From assembly GCA_951799405.1 (NCBI GenBank), contig OX637361.1:10948170-11012169 (forward strand): a DNA stretch of 64,000 nucleotides, in the 5' to 3' direction. A program made the position numbers and the translations under genes. Each line of letters starts with the position of its first letter. Position 1 is the stretch's first letter. Positions 39,809 through 50,726 of this stretch are shown here, in pieces. Origin of the DNA: Agapetus fuscipes (lineage: Eukaryota; Arthropoda; Insecta; Trichoptera; Glossosomatidae). The notes under the pieces are model-generated. The model was not told where the DNA came from and ran no database searches. It saw only the letters and a program-made list of their open reading frames with translations.

Positions 39809-40125
39809 TTCCTTGACTTTTAGGTTGATATGAGGCTGACTACCCATACTGTAAACAAATGGTTCACTCTTCTAATGTCACCTCTATTTCACGGAAGGTT
39901 GACAAGCGTTGCAGGGTTTATGTTCTTTTAAGATTTGGGTTTTTATATTGAAGGTCCACAATACTACGGACCCATGTTAAAAAAACGGTTTAAAAAAAAT
40001 TTAAAGACCTGCTCTATCGGGAATCAAAATGAAAAAAAGACTAAAAGGTTGGTGTGAGGCTGATCACCTATACAGTAAAAATTGGTTCACATTTCCAATG
40101 CCACCCTATACAAGGATGGGGATAT
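39809..40125 (+). repeat. R245 copy, plus, broken, with a second head fragment
   Basis: GTTCCTTGACTTTTAGGTTG to ATTGAAGGTCCACAATA (39809-39965), then at 40045-40125 another head portion (AGGTTGGTGTGAGGCTGATC, AATGCCACCC). Confidence 0.7.
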
Positions 40126-40611
40126 TGTATTTAAACTTTAATTTCGATTATAGAAAACAAATTGGTATCAGATTTCTATAAAGTACAAATGAAGAATCAT
40201 TATGAGAAGGGTATTTTTCGTTGTTTTTTTTAAATTGACATTTTGAAAAATATAGAGGTTTAAATTGACTGTTGTCTGCACATGCGCGCAGGACGTTGCG
40301 TTTCCACCTGTCAAACCGGAAGTACTAAATAAAGCCTTTTAACGCAAGTTGACAGTATAAAAAAAGACGTGCATCCAACTTCAACTGTTTACCGTTTTAT
40401 GCCCAAAGGATAAGCATTGGCATGTGGAACCTATTTTTTTAACAACTTAAGAAGCAATTTTATTGGAAGCGCAAAATTCTCTATTTATAAAAATTTAAGA
40501 CCCGAGTAAGCTTTTTCGGTATTAATATAAAAAAAACTGACGCATACAATATTTTAAATGTTTAATTGGTTTTTAAAGTGGTTTTTCTTTTATCTTTTAA
40601 GTTTTTAATGT
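40126..40611. other. A+T-rich spacer
   Basis: No recognised feature. Confidence 0.35.
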
Positions 40612-40790
40612 CTAAAGAGCGATAGCTTAGTGGTAATAGCATCTACTTAAAGCATGGAAAACATTCTTCCTATCCTGTCCTACCTCTTTCAATTCATTCA
40701 TATCCATCACATTTTTGATGCATTTTTAACGCTCACTTTGTATATCCCATTCTTTCACAATCTCCTCAATCTGATCACTGAATATTTTTC
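40612..40790 (-). mobile_element. RTE fragment (minus) beside a tRNA-like head
   Basis: 40612-40660 has a plus-strand A-box-like GCGATAGCTTAGTGGTAATA. From 40665 a reversed RTE C-terminal relic follows (CTCACTTTGTATATCCCATT, CACAATCTCCTCAATCTGAT). Confidence 0.55.
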
Positions 40791-41010
40791 TGTGTCTATT
40801 TTCAGCAATGGAGATATGACTGATGAGACATAGTATGCTCAAACCCTCCTCGTACCCGTCCTGTATGTATGTGTCAGAAGGACCCACAGCACATGGACGC
40901 TCATACAAAGCTATATATTTTTTTAAGTGGCGAAAGGCCTTCCCATAAAGTAAAAGCAACGGCACGACAAAAAAAGAACCTCTAGGTCAGAGGCGTGCCC
41001 ATGACTCTAA

Positions 41011-41142
41011 GGCCCAGTAGGTATTTTCAACGTAAGCATATGTGACTTTCAACTGATAAAAAAATCTAACCACACCATTGACATAAGTGTGTCCCTCTCA
41101 CTCAGTATAAGTCGCTATGCTAACGCTGAAAATACCGGGCCT
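41011..41142. mobile_element. MITE-7, complete, TAA flanks
   Basis: 132 bp. Left GGCCCAGTAGGTATTTTCAA..GTAAGCATA and right TATGCTAACGCTGAAAATAC..CGGGCC are inverted. TAA flanks both sides, as expected for a PIF/Harbinger-type 3-bp duplication. Partial copies lie at 60079 and 62604. Confidence 0.8.
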
Positions 41143-41851
41143 AAAAGTAAATGTTACTGAAGCTAATAGCATACCTCGGGCGGCACTGTTTGTGGGATTT
41201 TTACTAGATCATGAGGAGATAAGGAATAAAAATTAAAGTATTACTAAACATTTGCTATTTAAATTTAAAAATAAAATAAACTTTTTTTCATTCTCACCAT
41301 CCCCGCCATAGTGAAAGAAAAGTTTAAATTCATTTTTGGAAAGTTCCAGAACAATCTTTTCCACGAACTTGAGGCGCCCGTATTTAGAGACGTCGTATTC
41401 ACACACGCCGCTAGCACTTGAGTAAGGTAGGTCGCTACTGGGGATTTGCATTCGTTATTAGTGAGAGACTTAACACTCTCCCTACCAGCTGAAACAAAAC
41501 TTATAAGTAAAATTTGTATAAGTATTTCTCATTAAAATAAGATAGATATTTGCAATGTTGCAACTGTTGCAATGTTTTATTTTGTTTCGAGAAGGAATGG
41601 ATTGGTATTAGGTTCACCACCTTTAATCTAACAATTGGTTTACTTTTGCCAGTGTGAGTTTGCATGATTCAAAACTAAGGCTTCTACATTTTAAAATCAT
41701 ATTTGTATTGATATTGTTAGTTAAGAGTTTTTTTTTCCATTTATTGTCTGTAATTTTGTTAAAAATGTACCTTTATACTTTTTGTTTATTGACTAATAGG
41801 TTGGTATGAAGTTTTTAAGATTGTTTAAAATGTACCTACTTATAATTGTTG
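41143..41851. other. Spacer with a weak R245 relic
   Basis: 41605-41680 (GGATTGGTATTAGGTTCACC, TTTACTTTTGCCAGTGTGAG) looks like a decayed R245 head. Otherwise nothing recognised. Confidence 0.4.
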
Positions 41852-42080
41852 TTCCTTGAGTAATAGGTTGGTATGTATGAGGCTGACTAACCATGTTAAC
41901 CCTGCTTTACGGAAAGACGGAAAGTGTCACAGGGTTTATGTTCATTCAAGGTTTTTTCAATTTTTCTTAAATAAAATTGCAGCATGCATAAGCGTGAACT
42001 TAGACTTGTCTGCTTGAAAACTCGTATTAATTATGAAACTTAAATGTAAACTCGGATCTTTGCAACTATAATCTAAATTT
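41852..42080 (+). repeat. R245 copy, plus
   Basis: GTTCCTTGAGTAATAGGTTG to GATCTTTGCAACTATAATCT; diverged, with small gaps. Confidence 0.75.
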
Positions 42081-42661
42081 TTCCGTAAAATAACATAATC
42101 ATAAATTAACAGCGTATTTTTTTATTACATAATTTTGGTTTACCAACAAAAAGTGCATAAGCTAGCAACAATAAGTATATAGTAAAAACAAAAACAGAAA
42201 TTAAAAAAGGTAATGCACCTATACATAGCTTCTAAAAAACCCAGGGCTGTTTACATCTGATGAAAAATGTTTAAAAAACTTTCATCTGTCTTATCGGGGT
42301 TACTCCATCATGACATCATATCTTCAAATCCTGGAGCAGCGCTGGAACAAGTAGATGAGTGTGTCTGCGCCAGCTAGATCTGTGACGATGCTAGTTGGGG
42401 AGTCTGCCACTGTGAATAAGGGAGGGGAGGTGTCCTGAAGGCTTATGTAGGTATCGCTATATCTATGTGAAGCACGGGGATAAACAGGGCTGTGCGAAGT
42501 GTGAAAATACGACTCCCAAACGTAAGGACTCCTAGTCGTATTTAATCTGATACATTTAAGGACATATTGCTTCGTTTTAGTTTATTTAATTATAATATGC
42601 ATCTAGAAAAATAAGGCTGCAATCCAGCTACACAATTTGGTGTATTTCTCATGTATTATTC
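42081..42661. other. A+T-rich spacer
   Basis: No recognised gene or repeat. Confidence 0.35.
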
Positions 42662-42802
42662 GCGGTCGATAGCACTGTTGGTAGAGTGCTTGCATTCCAT
42701 GTCGTAAAAATAAGTAGGTTCCACTCTCCACATGCAAAACCCTTTGGGGGTAATGCAGCAAGAAGCTAAACTATATGTGTAGCTTAGTTGCGTAGTTGCG
42801 TT
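42662..42802 (+). mobile_element. SINE-B, internally deleted
   Basis: Head GGTCGATAGCACTGTTGGTA joins directly to GTAAAAATAAGTAGGTTCCA and GTGTAGCTTAGTTGCG repeats. About 170 internal bases are missing. Confidence 0.85.
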
Positions 42803-43002
42803 TAGTTGCGTTTATGTTCTTAGAAAAAAAAGTCAAGTAAATGAAAAAAAATGAGACGTGTTGAATTTATTAAAGAAACTAAAAATGTATTCGCAATAAA
42901 ATATTTCAACAAATGTGTATTTCTCATTTTATTTAGCTTATTTATTTATTATTAAGCTTTCGTAATAGTTTTAATTTGCCATGCTTGGAGATCTATAATC
43001 TA

Positions 43003-43253
43003 CAATCTAAGCTGTGAAGATATATTAACATTTAAAGCTCATAACAAATGCATGCCCACGAACAAACACGTGTAGTTCGCGCTTACAAATGCTGAATGTG
43101 TACTTACAAATAAAATCAAAACCTAAAATGAACATAAATCCTGCACCTTTGCCGACCTTCCCTGACACAGGGGTGACATTGGCAAAGTGACCCATTTTTA
43201 ACAGTACCTATCTGTGGGTGGTCAGCCTCATACCAACCTATAAGTCAAGGAAA
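43003..43253 (-). repeat. R245 copy, minus, beta subfamily
   Basis: ACAATCTAAGCTGTGAAGAT to CCAACCTATAAGTCAAGGAA, full length. Confidence 0.85.
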
Positions 43254-43377
43254 ATGATAAAACAAAATTCAGCAATTTATTTATTTATTATTCTTGTCTT
43301 CCGGTCGTTTCAGAACATGCTCATAGCCGCTGAGATACGTCGGCAGATACTTGCGATATACCTACTTAATCTGGTCC

Positions 43378-43500
43378 ACAGTCCTTGAAGGCTCAAGGCT
43401 TCCCGCACCACCATCCTCCAGGACTCTCTGTCTTATACCGCTTCCCTCCATGGTCCCTTAACTCCCAAGACTTCCGCAACGGCTTCGACATTGTATGCTC
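43378..43500 (-). mobile_element. RTE-3 C-terminal fragment, minus
   Basis: Minus frame VEAVAEVLGVKGPWREAV, then DRESWRMVVREALSLQG, matching 38562-38735 with one stop. Confidence 0.65.
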
Positions 43501-43937
43501 ACTGTATCATGGTGGCTTGACACCGAATGAGGAAAGTAGAATCCAAAATAATTCTGAATCCTGGAGTCTTCTTCACATACTGCATGTCCGATTTACTGAA
43601 TATATGCCAATATGGAAGGCATTTCTGATTTTTTAAGACTCCACTTAAACTTAAGACTACAGTTGGACAACCCTGCTTCTGCGTACTTAAGTAGTGAGTC
43701 CATCGTAAAGTTTTTAGTGTAGCATAAACCTCCACGAAACGGCGCATCAATCCATCCATAATAACACTTGTACCATCGATATAAATGCTTTATTCCATAC
43801 TCACGGAAATACTAGAGTTTTTAAATTTGTATCTGAAAAGTTCAAAGTAACTAATAATGCTGAATGAAAAAGGATTGAAAGTTTTATGCATCCCTACTGT
43901 TCATTTTACAAATATATTATGATTTTTGTGTCTCTCA
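43501..43937. other. Spacer, no recognised element
   Basis: Nothing assignable. Confidence 0.3.
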
Positions 43938-44045
43938 CTTCAAGTGAAGTGTATGGCATATGTGTACCTAAGGCCCTTACCTGTGAAAATAAATAAGTTC
44001 CACACACTACACGTGATCTTTTTGAGGACAACAGGGTTACAAGTT
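43938..44045 (+). mobile_element. SINE-B 3' half, diverged
   Basis: CACTTCAAGTGAAGTGTATG, CTTACCTGTGAAAATAAATA, GTTCCACACACTACACGTGA. Confidence 0.6.
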
Positions 44046-44205
44046 TGCACTACTTACATATGCTGCGTGTGTACCTACTAGAAAATACTAGAACATACTT
44101 ACTAAATAATGTCAAAACCTCAAATGAACTATGAATGCAGTCTTTCCAACTTTACCTGGATCAGGGGTGAAATTGACAAAAGTGAACCTATTTTTCCAGT
44201 TGGAG
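44046..44205 (-). repeat. R245 fragment, minus
   Basis: TATGCTGCGTGTGTACCTAC, ACCTCAAATGAACTATGAAT, CAGGGGTGAAATTGACAAAA. Head and tail lost. Confidence 0.6.
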
Positions 44206-44775
44206 CGAGCAGACTTATATCTTCTAATTTAAAAGTCAATTTACCGCCTACTAAATATGTAGATCTTGTAACAGCAAAGACGGCAATCTTACAGGATGTT
44301 TTTCTCAAAAATAAGAAAAATTTAAAAAGCTCCAATCGAACCATGGACCTTTTCACATACATATAATCCGAGGTACGAGTAATCTTACCACTTGATTCTA
44401 TTCTCACATTATTTTTTATTTTTTTTCTATTATTTTATTTTGTATATTTTATATAATAAGTATTACTTAGCACTCCATTGTATTGGCACACCGCACTTTC
44501 GGATGCGAATATTTTTCACAGCAAACTTTTGCGAAATTCATAAATAATACTAGGGGGGGCGCTGAGCAATGTATTACAGGTAGCCGCAGACAGCGAGGCA
44601 GTACTAATGTACCTATAAATCTATGCGGTAAAGTTTTGAAAGCTTACGTCTTTACCAAAAAGCTCTACGGCTTAGCGAACGCGTAAGACAGGAGGTACGT
44701 AATATATTCATAGTTTTTTTGTCACTTACTGTTCATTTTGTGATTCTTTTACGTGTATTTATCATTATTTTTTTG
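44206..44775. other. A+T-rich spacer
   Basis: No recognised gene or repeat. Confidence 0.35.
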
Positions 44776-45030
44776 AAAAAATAGATTTGTGAAAAGGAAT
44801 GCAATTCACCAACCTATTCTGCCTGGCCAGAAACAGGCATTAATATCATCAATTAATAATTTATCATTGCTTATTTTTAATGAATTATTAATTAATAATT
44901 ACCCAATAACATCTGTTGAGCCAGGGTCAAAGTTATGGTCAAATGACCAAGGCGGGGTCGAACCAACGTTGTTCTATTCAAAACACGCTAGAAAGATCAG
45001 CCCATTGGCCCCCTCGGCCATAACACCGAC
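44776..45030 (-). mobile_element. SINE-C, full length, minus
   Basis: GTCGGTGTTATGGCCGAGG at 45030, through AACGTTGGTTCGACCCCGCC and TGGTCATTTGACC, to the A-rich end near 44776. Confidence 0.85.
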
Positions 45031-45591
45031 GATTCATCAGAATAAAGGAGAAAATTGTGCTCGTGATAATAAATCGATACCTTAAAGATAAAACTGAATA
45101 AGTAGCATACTCGTATTAAGATAACATGAGTTTCTAAGATAAATGCACCGTTTTTTCCTATTTTCTATGCGAGATAAACACTTAAAAAATGTAAAAATCT
45201 TGTAGTGTACATCTTTATCATTAACACTGCCTTATAATAAGTTTGCTTACCTACTATGAGAAATTTCATTCAATCAAATGTTTGATCCACGATTTACAAA
45301 ATCAGTGCATCACCCCTTATTCAGTTTTAGGTACCTGTAAAGTGGAGCTATTTTTTGTTTATAAGTAAATATAAAAAAACAAAAAATACTGTTGTTTTTT
45401 TTTGAAAGGTTAGACATTTTATTATGAATCTTGAGTCTGTAGGTACCTACGCATAACCGACAAAGCACTATGTCATTTTAGTATAATGAACATAAAAATG
45501 TGAGAAGACTTGCAGGGAAAACTTTGAAAAATACAGTAGGTACCTACCTACCTACGGAATGAATGTGTTAGAAAACAATATACCTAATCTT
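45031..45591. other. Spacer with TAGGTACCTAC palindromes
   Basis: GTAGGTACCTACG at 45440 and GTAGGTACCTACCTACCTAC at 45536. Nothing else recognised. Confidence 0.4.
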
Positions 45592-45872
45592 GAAAAAGAT
45601 GTGGGGAGAAAGATCCAAATACATAAATATAATGAAATGGTTTGGACATTTGGAAAAAATATATATTGAACGCTTGACAAATTGATTTAATTATTAAAAT
45701 TGTGAAGGTCTGAAATATACAGAGTGAATGTAAGACAAAGAAAATAATATGTACCTTTACTTAAACGAATAGAAAGTTGCAAGGAGAGATTAAACAGAGG
45801 AAATTCTGCAGATATTCTAAGCGCTCCTAGTTGAACGGAGACAGCGTTTAAAGTACCATTACAGTGTTGAAC
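45592..45872 (+). mobile_element. RTE relic, plus, decayed
   Basis: KWFGHLEKI-like codons (ATGAAATGGTTTGGACATTT) and a worn 3' end (GCGCTCCTAGTTGAACGGAG, CATTACAGTG). Confidence 0.55.
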
Positions 45873-46324
45873 GTATTTTGTTTTCAAAACTTCAATTATG
45901 TAATACTCGTATGTTACTCACAGTATAGTGACGAAACGTACTACCTATAAAATAAAAAAAGCAATGGATCACGGTCAAAACAATTTCAAGTATCGTAAAA
46001 AAATGGATATTTAATGAAAATGAAGGAAAATGTGAGATTTGAAATGTCACCGCGAGCCGGCGTACTACCAAAAGCTCTCCCTGGAAGTTGAATAATATAT
46101 AAAGAAGTTGGTCTGCGAGCTTTGAAAGCTCGTTTTTCAAACATTTCACTAAGAATATTTTTATTACCGAGCTTTCTGTTATTACCTGTACACAGGGACA
46201 GGTGATAATAGGTAAAGCAAAAAAGATCTGGACGAATCTTTTAAATTATTTATTTTTTATTTGCGGTGTCAAAAGCTTTAGTCAGTAAGGTCGTATTTTA
46301 AATCTATCTACTTACATAGAATCT
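45873..46324. other. A+T-rich spacer
   Basis: No recognised feature. Confidence 0.35.
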
Positions 46325-46440
46325 AGCTTGCAAAGATATCTTTCATAATATTTCAGATTATTGTTTAATGCACACCTATCCACAAGCATGCACGTGAAAT
46401 TTTGCGCCTACATGTGTAGGTGTGCATTAAATAAATAGGT
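46325..46440 (-). repeat. R245 3' fragment, minus
   Basis: AATCTAGCTTGCAAAGATAT, CACAAGCATGCACGTGAAAT, TTTTGCGCCTACATGTG. Confidence 0.6.
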
Positions 46441-46454
46441 TTATCTCAAATGTC

Positions 46455-46573
46455 GTCAACGACGTTAGCCATGTTGAAAGCACCGGTTCCCATAGATCAC
46501 CGAAGTTAAGCAACATTGGGCGTGGTCAGTGCTTGGATGGGTAACCGCTCAGGTACACCGCGTGTCGTTGGCA
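46455..46573 (+). pseudogene. 5S rRNA-derived SINE head
   Basis: GTCAACGACGTTAGCCATGT, CACCGAAGTTAAGCAACATT, GGGCGTGGTCAGTGCTTGGA, TGGGTAACCGC, ACCGCGTGTCGTTGGC. It is closer to authentic 5S than copy 1, yet fused to a SINE. Confidence 0.85.
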
Positions 46574-46812
46574 TCTTGGACCGGTCCGTAGTCCGTAGTG
46601 GCAGCACTTCGGACTCGTAAATGAAAGTTTGTGGATTCGGATCCAGGCGGAGCACAAAAATATACCATTTATATCTCGAATGTGCTCTTCGCTGGGTTGA
46701 AAAATTCATAAAAACCTTTACCAATGACCGGTCACCAAAGGTTCATCCAGCCTTACAGCAACTAGGGTCTTGCTTGAGTATTGGCGCTTTGTAGCGACGA
46801 CCAAACTCGTAC
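46455..46812 (+). mobile_element. Composite SINE: 5S head + SINE-A, copy 2
   Basis: The 5S-like head (46455-46573) joins GCATCTTGGACCGGTCCGTA exactly as in copy 1. The body follows to GGCGCTTTGTAGCGACGACC and AAACTCGTA. The L2-type tail is absent; a LINE-X 3' UTR with poly-A follows directly. Confidence 0.85.
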
Positions 46813-46906
46813 CCCTCTGCGGCACTACAACAAGTGTCAAAGACCCCTAGAGTCTTTAGAATCTAGGGAGTCTCCCGCAAAGGATTTCTTAAAAAAAAAA
46901 AAAATG
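46813..46906 (+). mobile_element. LINE-X 3' UTR end joined to the SINE
   Basis: CCCTCTGCGGCACTACAACA, AGACCCCTAGAGTC, CTAGGGAGTCTCCCGC, then a 14-base A-run. Matches 2690-2790 and 19310-19380. Confidence 0.7.
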
Positions 46907-47064
46907 AACAGAAGCCTTACAGCTTTGGCCGCCGTTCTCTGAAACAGGGGTGGCATTAGCAAAGTAACAATTTAATTGGCTATTAGGTACCTACTTACCT
47001 GCTCCTAGGCTTAAGGGATTGTGTGAAGTACCTACCTATACCCGTAGGTCCCTACTGTAGAAAA

Positions 47065-47235
47065 TGGTTCACTTTTCCAAAGTTACATACTCCTATTTCA
47101 GGTAGGTAGGTAAAGGCGACAATAGTTTCATAATTCATGGCTTGTGTTTATAAAAGTTTATTTTGTAAATACACATGCAGCATGTTTAAGCGCAAACTTA
47201 AGGCGTACAATATTTCTTTGCAACTAAGATAATAA
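47065..47235 (+). repeat. R245 copy, plus, diverged
   Basis: TGTAGAAAATGGTTCACTTT, ACACATGCAGCATGTTTAAG, TTTGCAACTAAGATAATAA. The head is lost. Confidence 0.65.
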
Positions 47236-47334
47236 ATTAAAAGTTTACCCATCACAATATGTTTTATTGTCTATTGACAACAGCTCTATTTCCCGACTGA
47301 TTTTCCTAATGTTTTTTGATATTTTTGTGAAGAG

Positions 47335-47530
47335 CACTGCCATCTGTGTTTTTCCGGCGGAATCTCCAGGCGTCCATTTTGTTTGCCCCTCTGTCCGCCG
47401 CGCGCTGGCTCCGTCCCGCTCTAACGCGCAGGTCCGCCCCCACGCTCCCTCCCCCTCCCACCCCACGGGAACCGCCCACTGCCCCGCCCCCCCCACCCAG
47501 ACGGCGCACGCGCGGGGGCGGCGACGGTAG
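47335..47530. promoter_or_regulatory. GC-rich, CpG-rich island
   Basis: About 195 bp with many CpG and C-runs (GTCCGCCGCGCGCTGG, ACGCGCGGGGGCGGCGACGG), and a CCATTTTG motif near its start. It matches no repeat here, is A+T-rich on both sides, and resembles a promoter island. Open frames across it are by-products of GC content. Confidence 0.35.
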
Positions 47531-47736
47531 AACGCGCCAAGATTTGAAAAAAGAACGTCAAGAATGTAACGTCGCCTTCTTGAAAGAGACGAAAATAATT
47601 GTCAAATAATGGATATGAAATTATGAATGACGTGGAGTTAGACTTTCCAATATATATATCTAACTTTTAAGATATTTTCAGACACAAATACATTCTGCCC
47701 GGATTGTCTATGGATTACGGGACAGCGTCTTTACCA

Positions 47737-47844
47737 TCAATAAGTCGAAAGGAAGGATCTAATTTTCGCTGTCTTTCAATGAACATTCCTAATTTTTTTT
47801 TGGCAATGTTTTTTGTACTTTAAATAAATGAGTAGGACGTTTTT
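47737..47844. mobile_element. MITE-3 left-half fragment
   Basis: TTTACCATCAATAAGTCGAA, AGGAAGGATCTAATTTTCGC, then TTTTTTGTACTTTAAATAAA, as in the element at 28342. Confidence 0.65.
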
Positions 47845-47948
47845 TCTAAGCTCAGATTGTGTAGAATTTGATTCTTAAGACAATTGCATTAAAAAGTCAT
47901 ATTTGACAGAATTGGTCTATACGGCAAACAAGAAGTGAGGGAGCGAGT
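47845..47948 (+). mobile_element. MITE-1 copy d, right half
   Basis: AGCTCAGATTGTGTAGAATT to GGCAAACAAGAAGTGAGGGA. It joins MITE-3 sequence within the shared TTTTTTCT tract. Confidence 0.75.
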
Positions 47949-48420
47949 TGTTAGTCAAGAAACTAAACGTTGTTCATGAACGCTAGTGAAATAATGCAAA
48001 TGAACATAATACAAACAAGCACTAAACGGATGATTGGACAAAAATAGTATAGCGTCGGACTGGACAAAGAAGAAGCTGTGATGATCGCCAATTCTCAATC
48101 ACAAGAAAAAGAAGAAGAGGGATCTCAGAAATCCTCTGTCGCTTTGACCATTCTATACGCAGCATCACATAATTTTTTCAACAAATTGGCTCCCGCGCAG
48201 ATAAGATTTCGGCTGCCGCCGGTGAAAACAGCGGCACAAGCAGTTTTATATTCCGATGGTCGATAATATGCAAAGCAGGCAGGCGGCAGTGAATGGGTTA
48301 ACAAGACGAGGCGAATGAATGGACTGGAGCTATCGTCAGCATCATCATCGTTAGTACAACAGATGCTTAAACCCTCCTCGCACCCGTAGCGTATGTATGT
48401 ACCTACCTACTTACATAAAA
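47949..48420. other. Spacer with a small open frame
   Basis: A 62-codon plus frame (48078-48266) of unknown relation. The remainder has no recognised feature. Confidence 0.3.
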
Positions 48421-48746
48421 AACGCAACTAAGCTACACATATAGCGAAACTTCTTGCCGCGTTATCCCCGAAGGGGTCGCATGTGGCGAGTTGAACTTAA
48501 TTATTTTTACAGGTAAGGGGGCCGGCCTTACGCCAACCACTTCAGTTGAAGTGGGGGTTTCCCAGCTTCCGAAAGGGCTGGTACTCATTTCTTGTGAAGG
48601 CTGAGTAAACCTTGCTGGTATTTTTATTATGGGGTTTGAAATAAACACCAAAATAGGAAAACATTTCTGACACCCTCCTCGGTGGGATTCGAACCCAAGC
48701 TCACGGGGTAGAATGCGAGCACTCTCCCAACTGAGCTATCGACCGG
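48421..48746 (-). mobile_element. SINE-B, full length, minus
   Basis: Head GTCCGGTCGATAGCTCAGTT at 48746, all body landmarks, and GCTTAGTTGCGTT end at 48421. It was inserted beside SINE-A head sequence. Confidence 0.9.
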
Positions 48747-48750
48747 ACAA

Positions 48751-48960
48751 TTCAGAGTCCGCAGTGTTACCACTGAGCTACGGACCGGTCAAATTATCAT
48801 GATGAATTATTTTCGATTTTTCTTAATCACACCTCAACAGTCCTCTGCCTGCATGTTTGCCGCTATTCAGCGCCGATTGTAAAAGCAAGACCCAATTGCT
48901 GTATAGCTGGATTCATTTTTGTAACCGTTCGTTTTGTATGAATTATTATTTTACCAAGCC
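48751..48960 (-). mobile_element. SINE-A, minus, with internal deletion
   Basis: 48751-48790 is the tRNA-like head (TTGACCGGTCCGTAGCTCAG). 48830-48960 holds a body and tail (GGATTCATTTTTGTAACCG; CAGGCAGAGGACTGTTGAGG) in rearranged order. Confidence 0.65.
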
Positions 48961-49230
48961 AAGAGCATAATATTTAGTTGAATATATTTTTACACCAATT
49001 TACACAAAATTGGAAACCGTATTCGTTATTAGGGACCTGAAAGAATACTTTATTTTCTTTTAAGCGAAGAACTCGCGTTCGAAACTGGAAATGATTTATA
49101 AAATACATTGAATACCACGCACGGTAAACGGCAATTAGTAGAGATGTTGGTGCATTTGTACGTCGGCGGTGAAGGCATCGTGTAAGTTCATAAAAATAAA
49201 TAGGTAGTTACTCTGCTGATTATAATACTT

Positions 49231-49470
49231 GGGCCTGTTGCACCAACCTCCAATCAATATTTGATTGAAACATCAAATTTGATTGCTTAGTTCTGGTAAG
49301 GACCTCGGTTAAATATTTCTCGAAAGTTGGTAAAAATGTGGTAAAATTTGAACAGGAAATATGATTCACATCAGCTGACTTACGTATATGCAATCAATTG
49401 TTTGATTTGAAAGGGAGAAATCACACTTAATTTTGATTTTCGTCTGATTGGAGTTTGGTGCAACAGGCCC
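49231..49470. mobile_element. MITE-4, complete
   Basis: 240 bp with 26-base inverted ends: GGGCCTGTTGCACCAACCTC on the left and reversed GGGCCTGTTGCACCAAACTC on the right. Flanking target duplication is unclear. A right-end fragment lies at 24945. Confidence 0.85.
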
Positions 49471-50144
49471 TAATTAACCTTCCTATTGGTACACTTCCGA
49501 TTCCTTTTTTTCAATTTGACCACTATGGTAGGTAGGTAGTAATCAGCCATTCACATAGTCAAGAGTCTATCTGTTAAAAACGCATCCTGTTTTAACCATG
49601 TCCCGATTTTATCATGTCCACACCAGCCTAATTACTTTCCACAATAGGGTACCTACTTGCAATAGTGAAGAATTTGGTACAAAGTGTAGGTATAATTTGG
49701 ATAGACAACGATAAGCATATAAACAAGGTCCTAATTTCAAGTTCAAAATAAAGTTGTATGATTTTAAATTTGAAAAAGATCTTTCGAAAATTTTGACCGG
49801 TTTTGAAACGGATATATGCGATCCGTCAACGGAATTTGTAGCCCCCGCAACGTCATTTTCTTGTATCGACAACACTGCTGGTATTGCAATGGACATAAAA
49901 AGTCAAAGAAAATGACGTCACATCCGAAAATTCAATCCAAGGAGCGTTTTGGCGCGGAAATTCAAGCATCATTATTTAAACATGAATAACTTTGTAAGAA
50001 AAAGCAAATAAAAATAAAATTCAAGAAGTTGTACGATAAGCAAATATAAAGGAATTTAAATCCACAAGATGTTTTTTTGTAGAATTTCCCTATTTCTCCA
50101 TAATATTATATATAGCTACATACATCACACGTTCCATGACACAA
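49471..50144. other. Spacer with a CRE palindrome and a 94-codon frame
   Basis: TGACGTCA lies near 49912-49919. The minus frame 49612-49896 has no family I can support. No repeat recognised. Confidence 0.3.
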
Positions 50145-50395
50145 CTAATCTAATCTAATCTAAGCTGCAAAGATATATATCATTTAAGATTTATACTAAA
50201 TGCATTCCCACAAGCAGATATGTATAATTTCGCGCTAACACATGCCGCATGTGGACCTACAATATAAAAACCCAATCTCAAATGAACATAAGCCTTGCAA
50301 CTCTTGCCGTCCTTCCCTGAAACAGGGGTGACATTGGCAAAGTGAACCAATTTTTATATTATGGGTGGTCAGCCGCATAACAACCTATAAGTCAA
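50145..50395 (-). repeat. R245 copy, minus, alpha subfamily
   Basis: CTAATCTAATCTAATCTAAG to CAACCTATAAGTCAAGAAAT, full length, with the CACATGCCGCATGTG hairpin. Confidence 0.9.
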
Positions 50396-50726
50396 GAAAT
50401 ATACATGACAAATTACATTTTTTAAATTAAAGAAGAACACAGACAAGAACACAACAACACAGTGAAAAGTTCAAAATCGTATGTGAACTTAAATAAGTTG
50501 TACAAAATAAAAACCCGAATTTTTTTCTTAAATTGAACCCAGAAGAATCGTAAGAATGTCTTCTATTTGTGATATGGGATGTTTTGTCATGTGTTTTTAT
50601 TTCATGCACCATTTATGGTATGTTGTGTTTGATGTTGATGATGCTATGTCATTTGGTATTTATCTGTGATGTTTTGTAGTGTTTTTGTCGTGATGTTTTG
50701 TAATGAATAATAATAATAATAATTAG
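50396..50726. other. A+T-rich spacer
   Basis: No gene seen; TGTGATGTTTTGT-like words recur at 50570-50705 without a regular period. Confidence 0.35.

Noticed and set aside
47245..47609. Overlapping frames in three phases across the CpG island
   Set aside because: Simultaneous openness in several phases reflects base composition, not coding.
49612..49896. Harbinger-type transposase fragment (a DGSHI word in the minus frame)
   Set aside because: The neighbouring residues do not follow the family pattern and no other motif is present.
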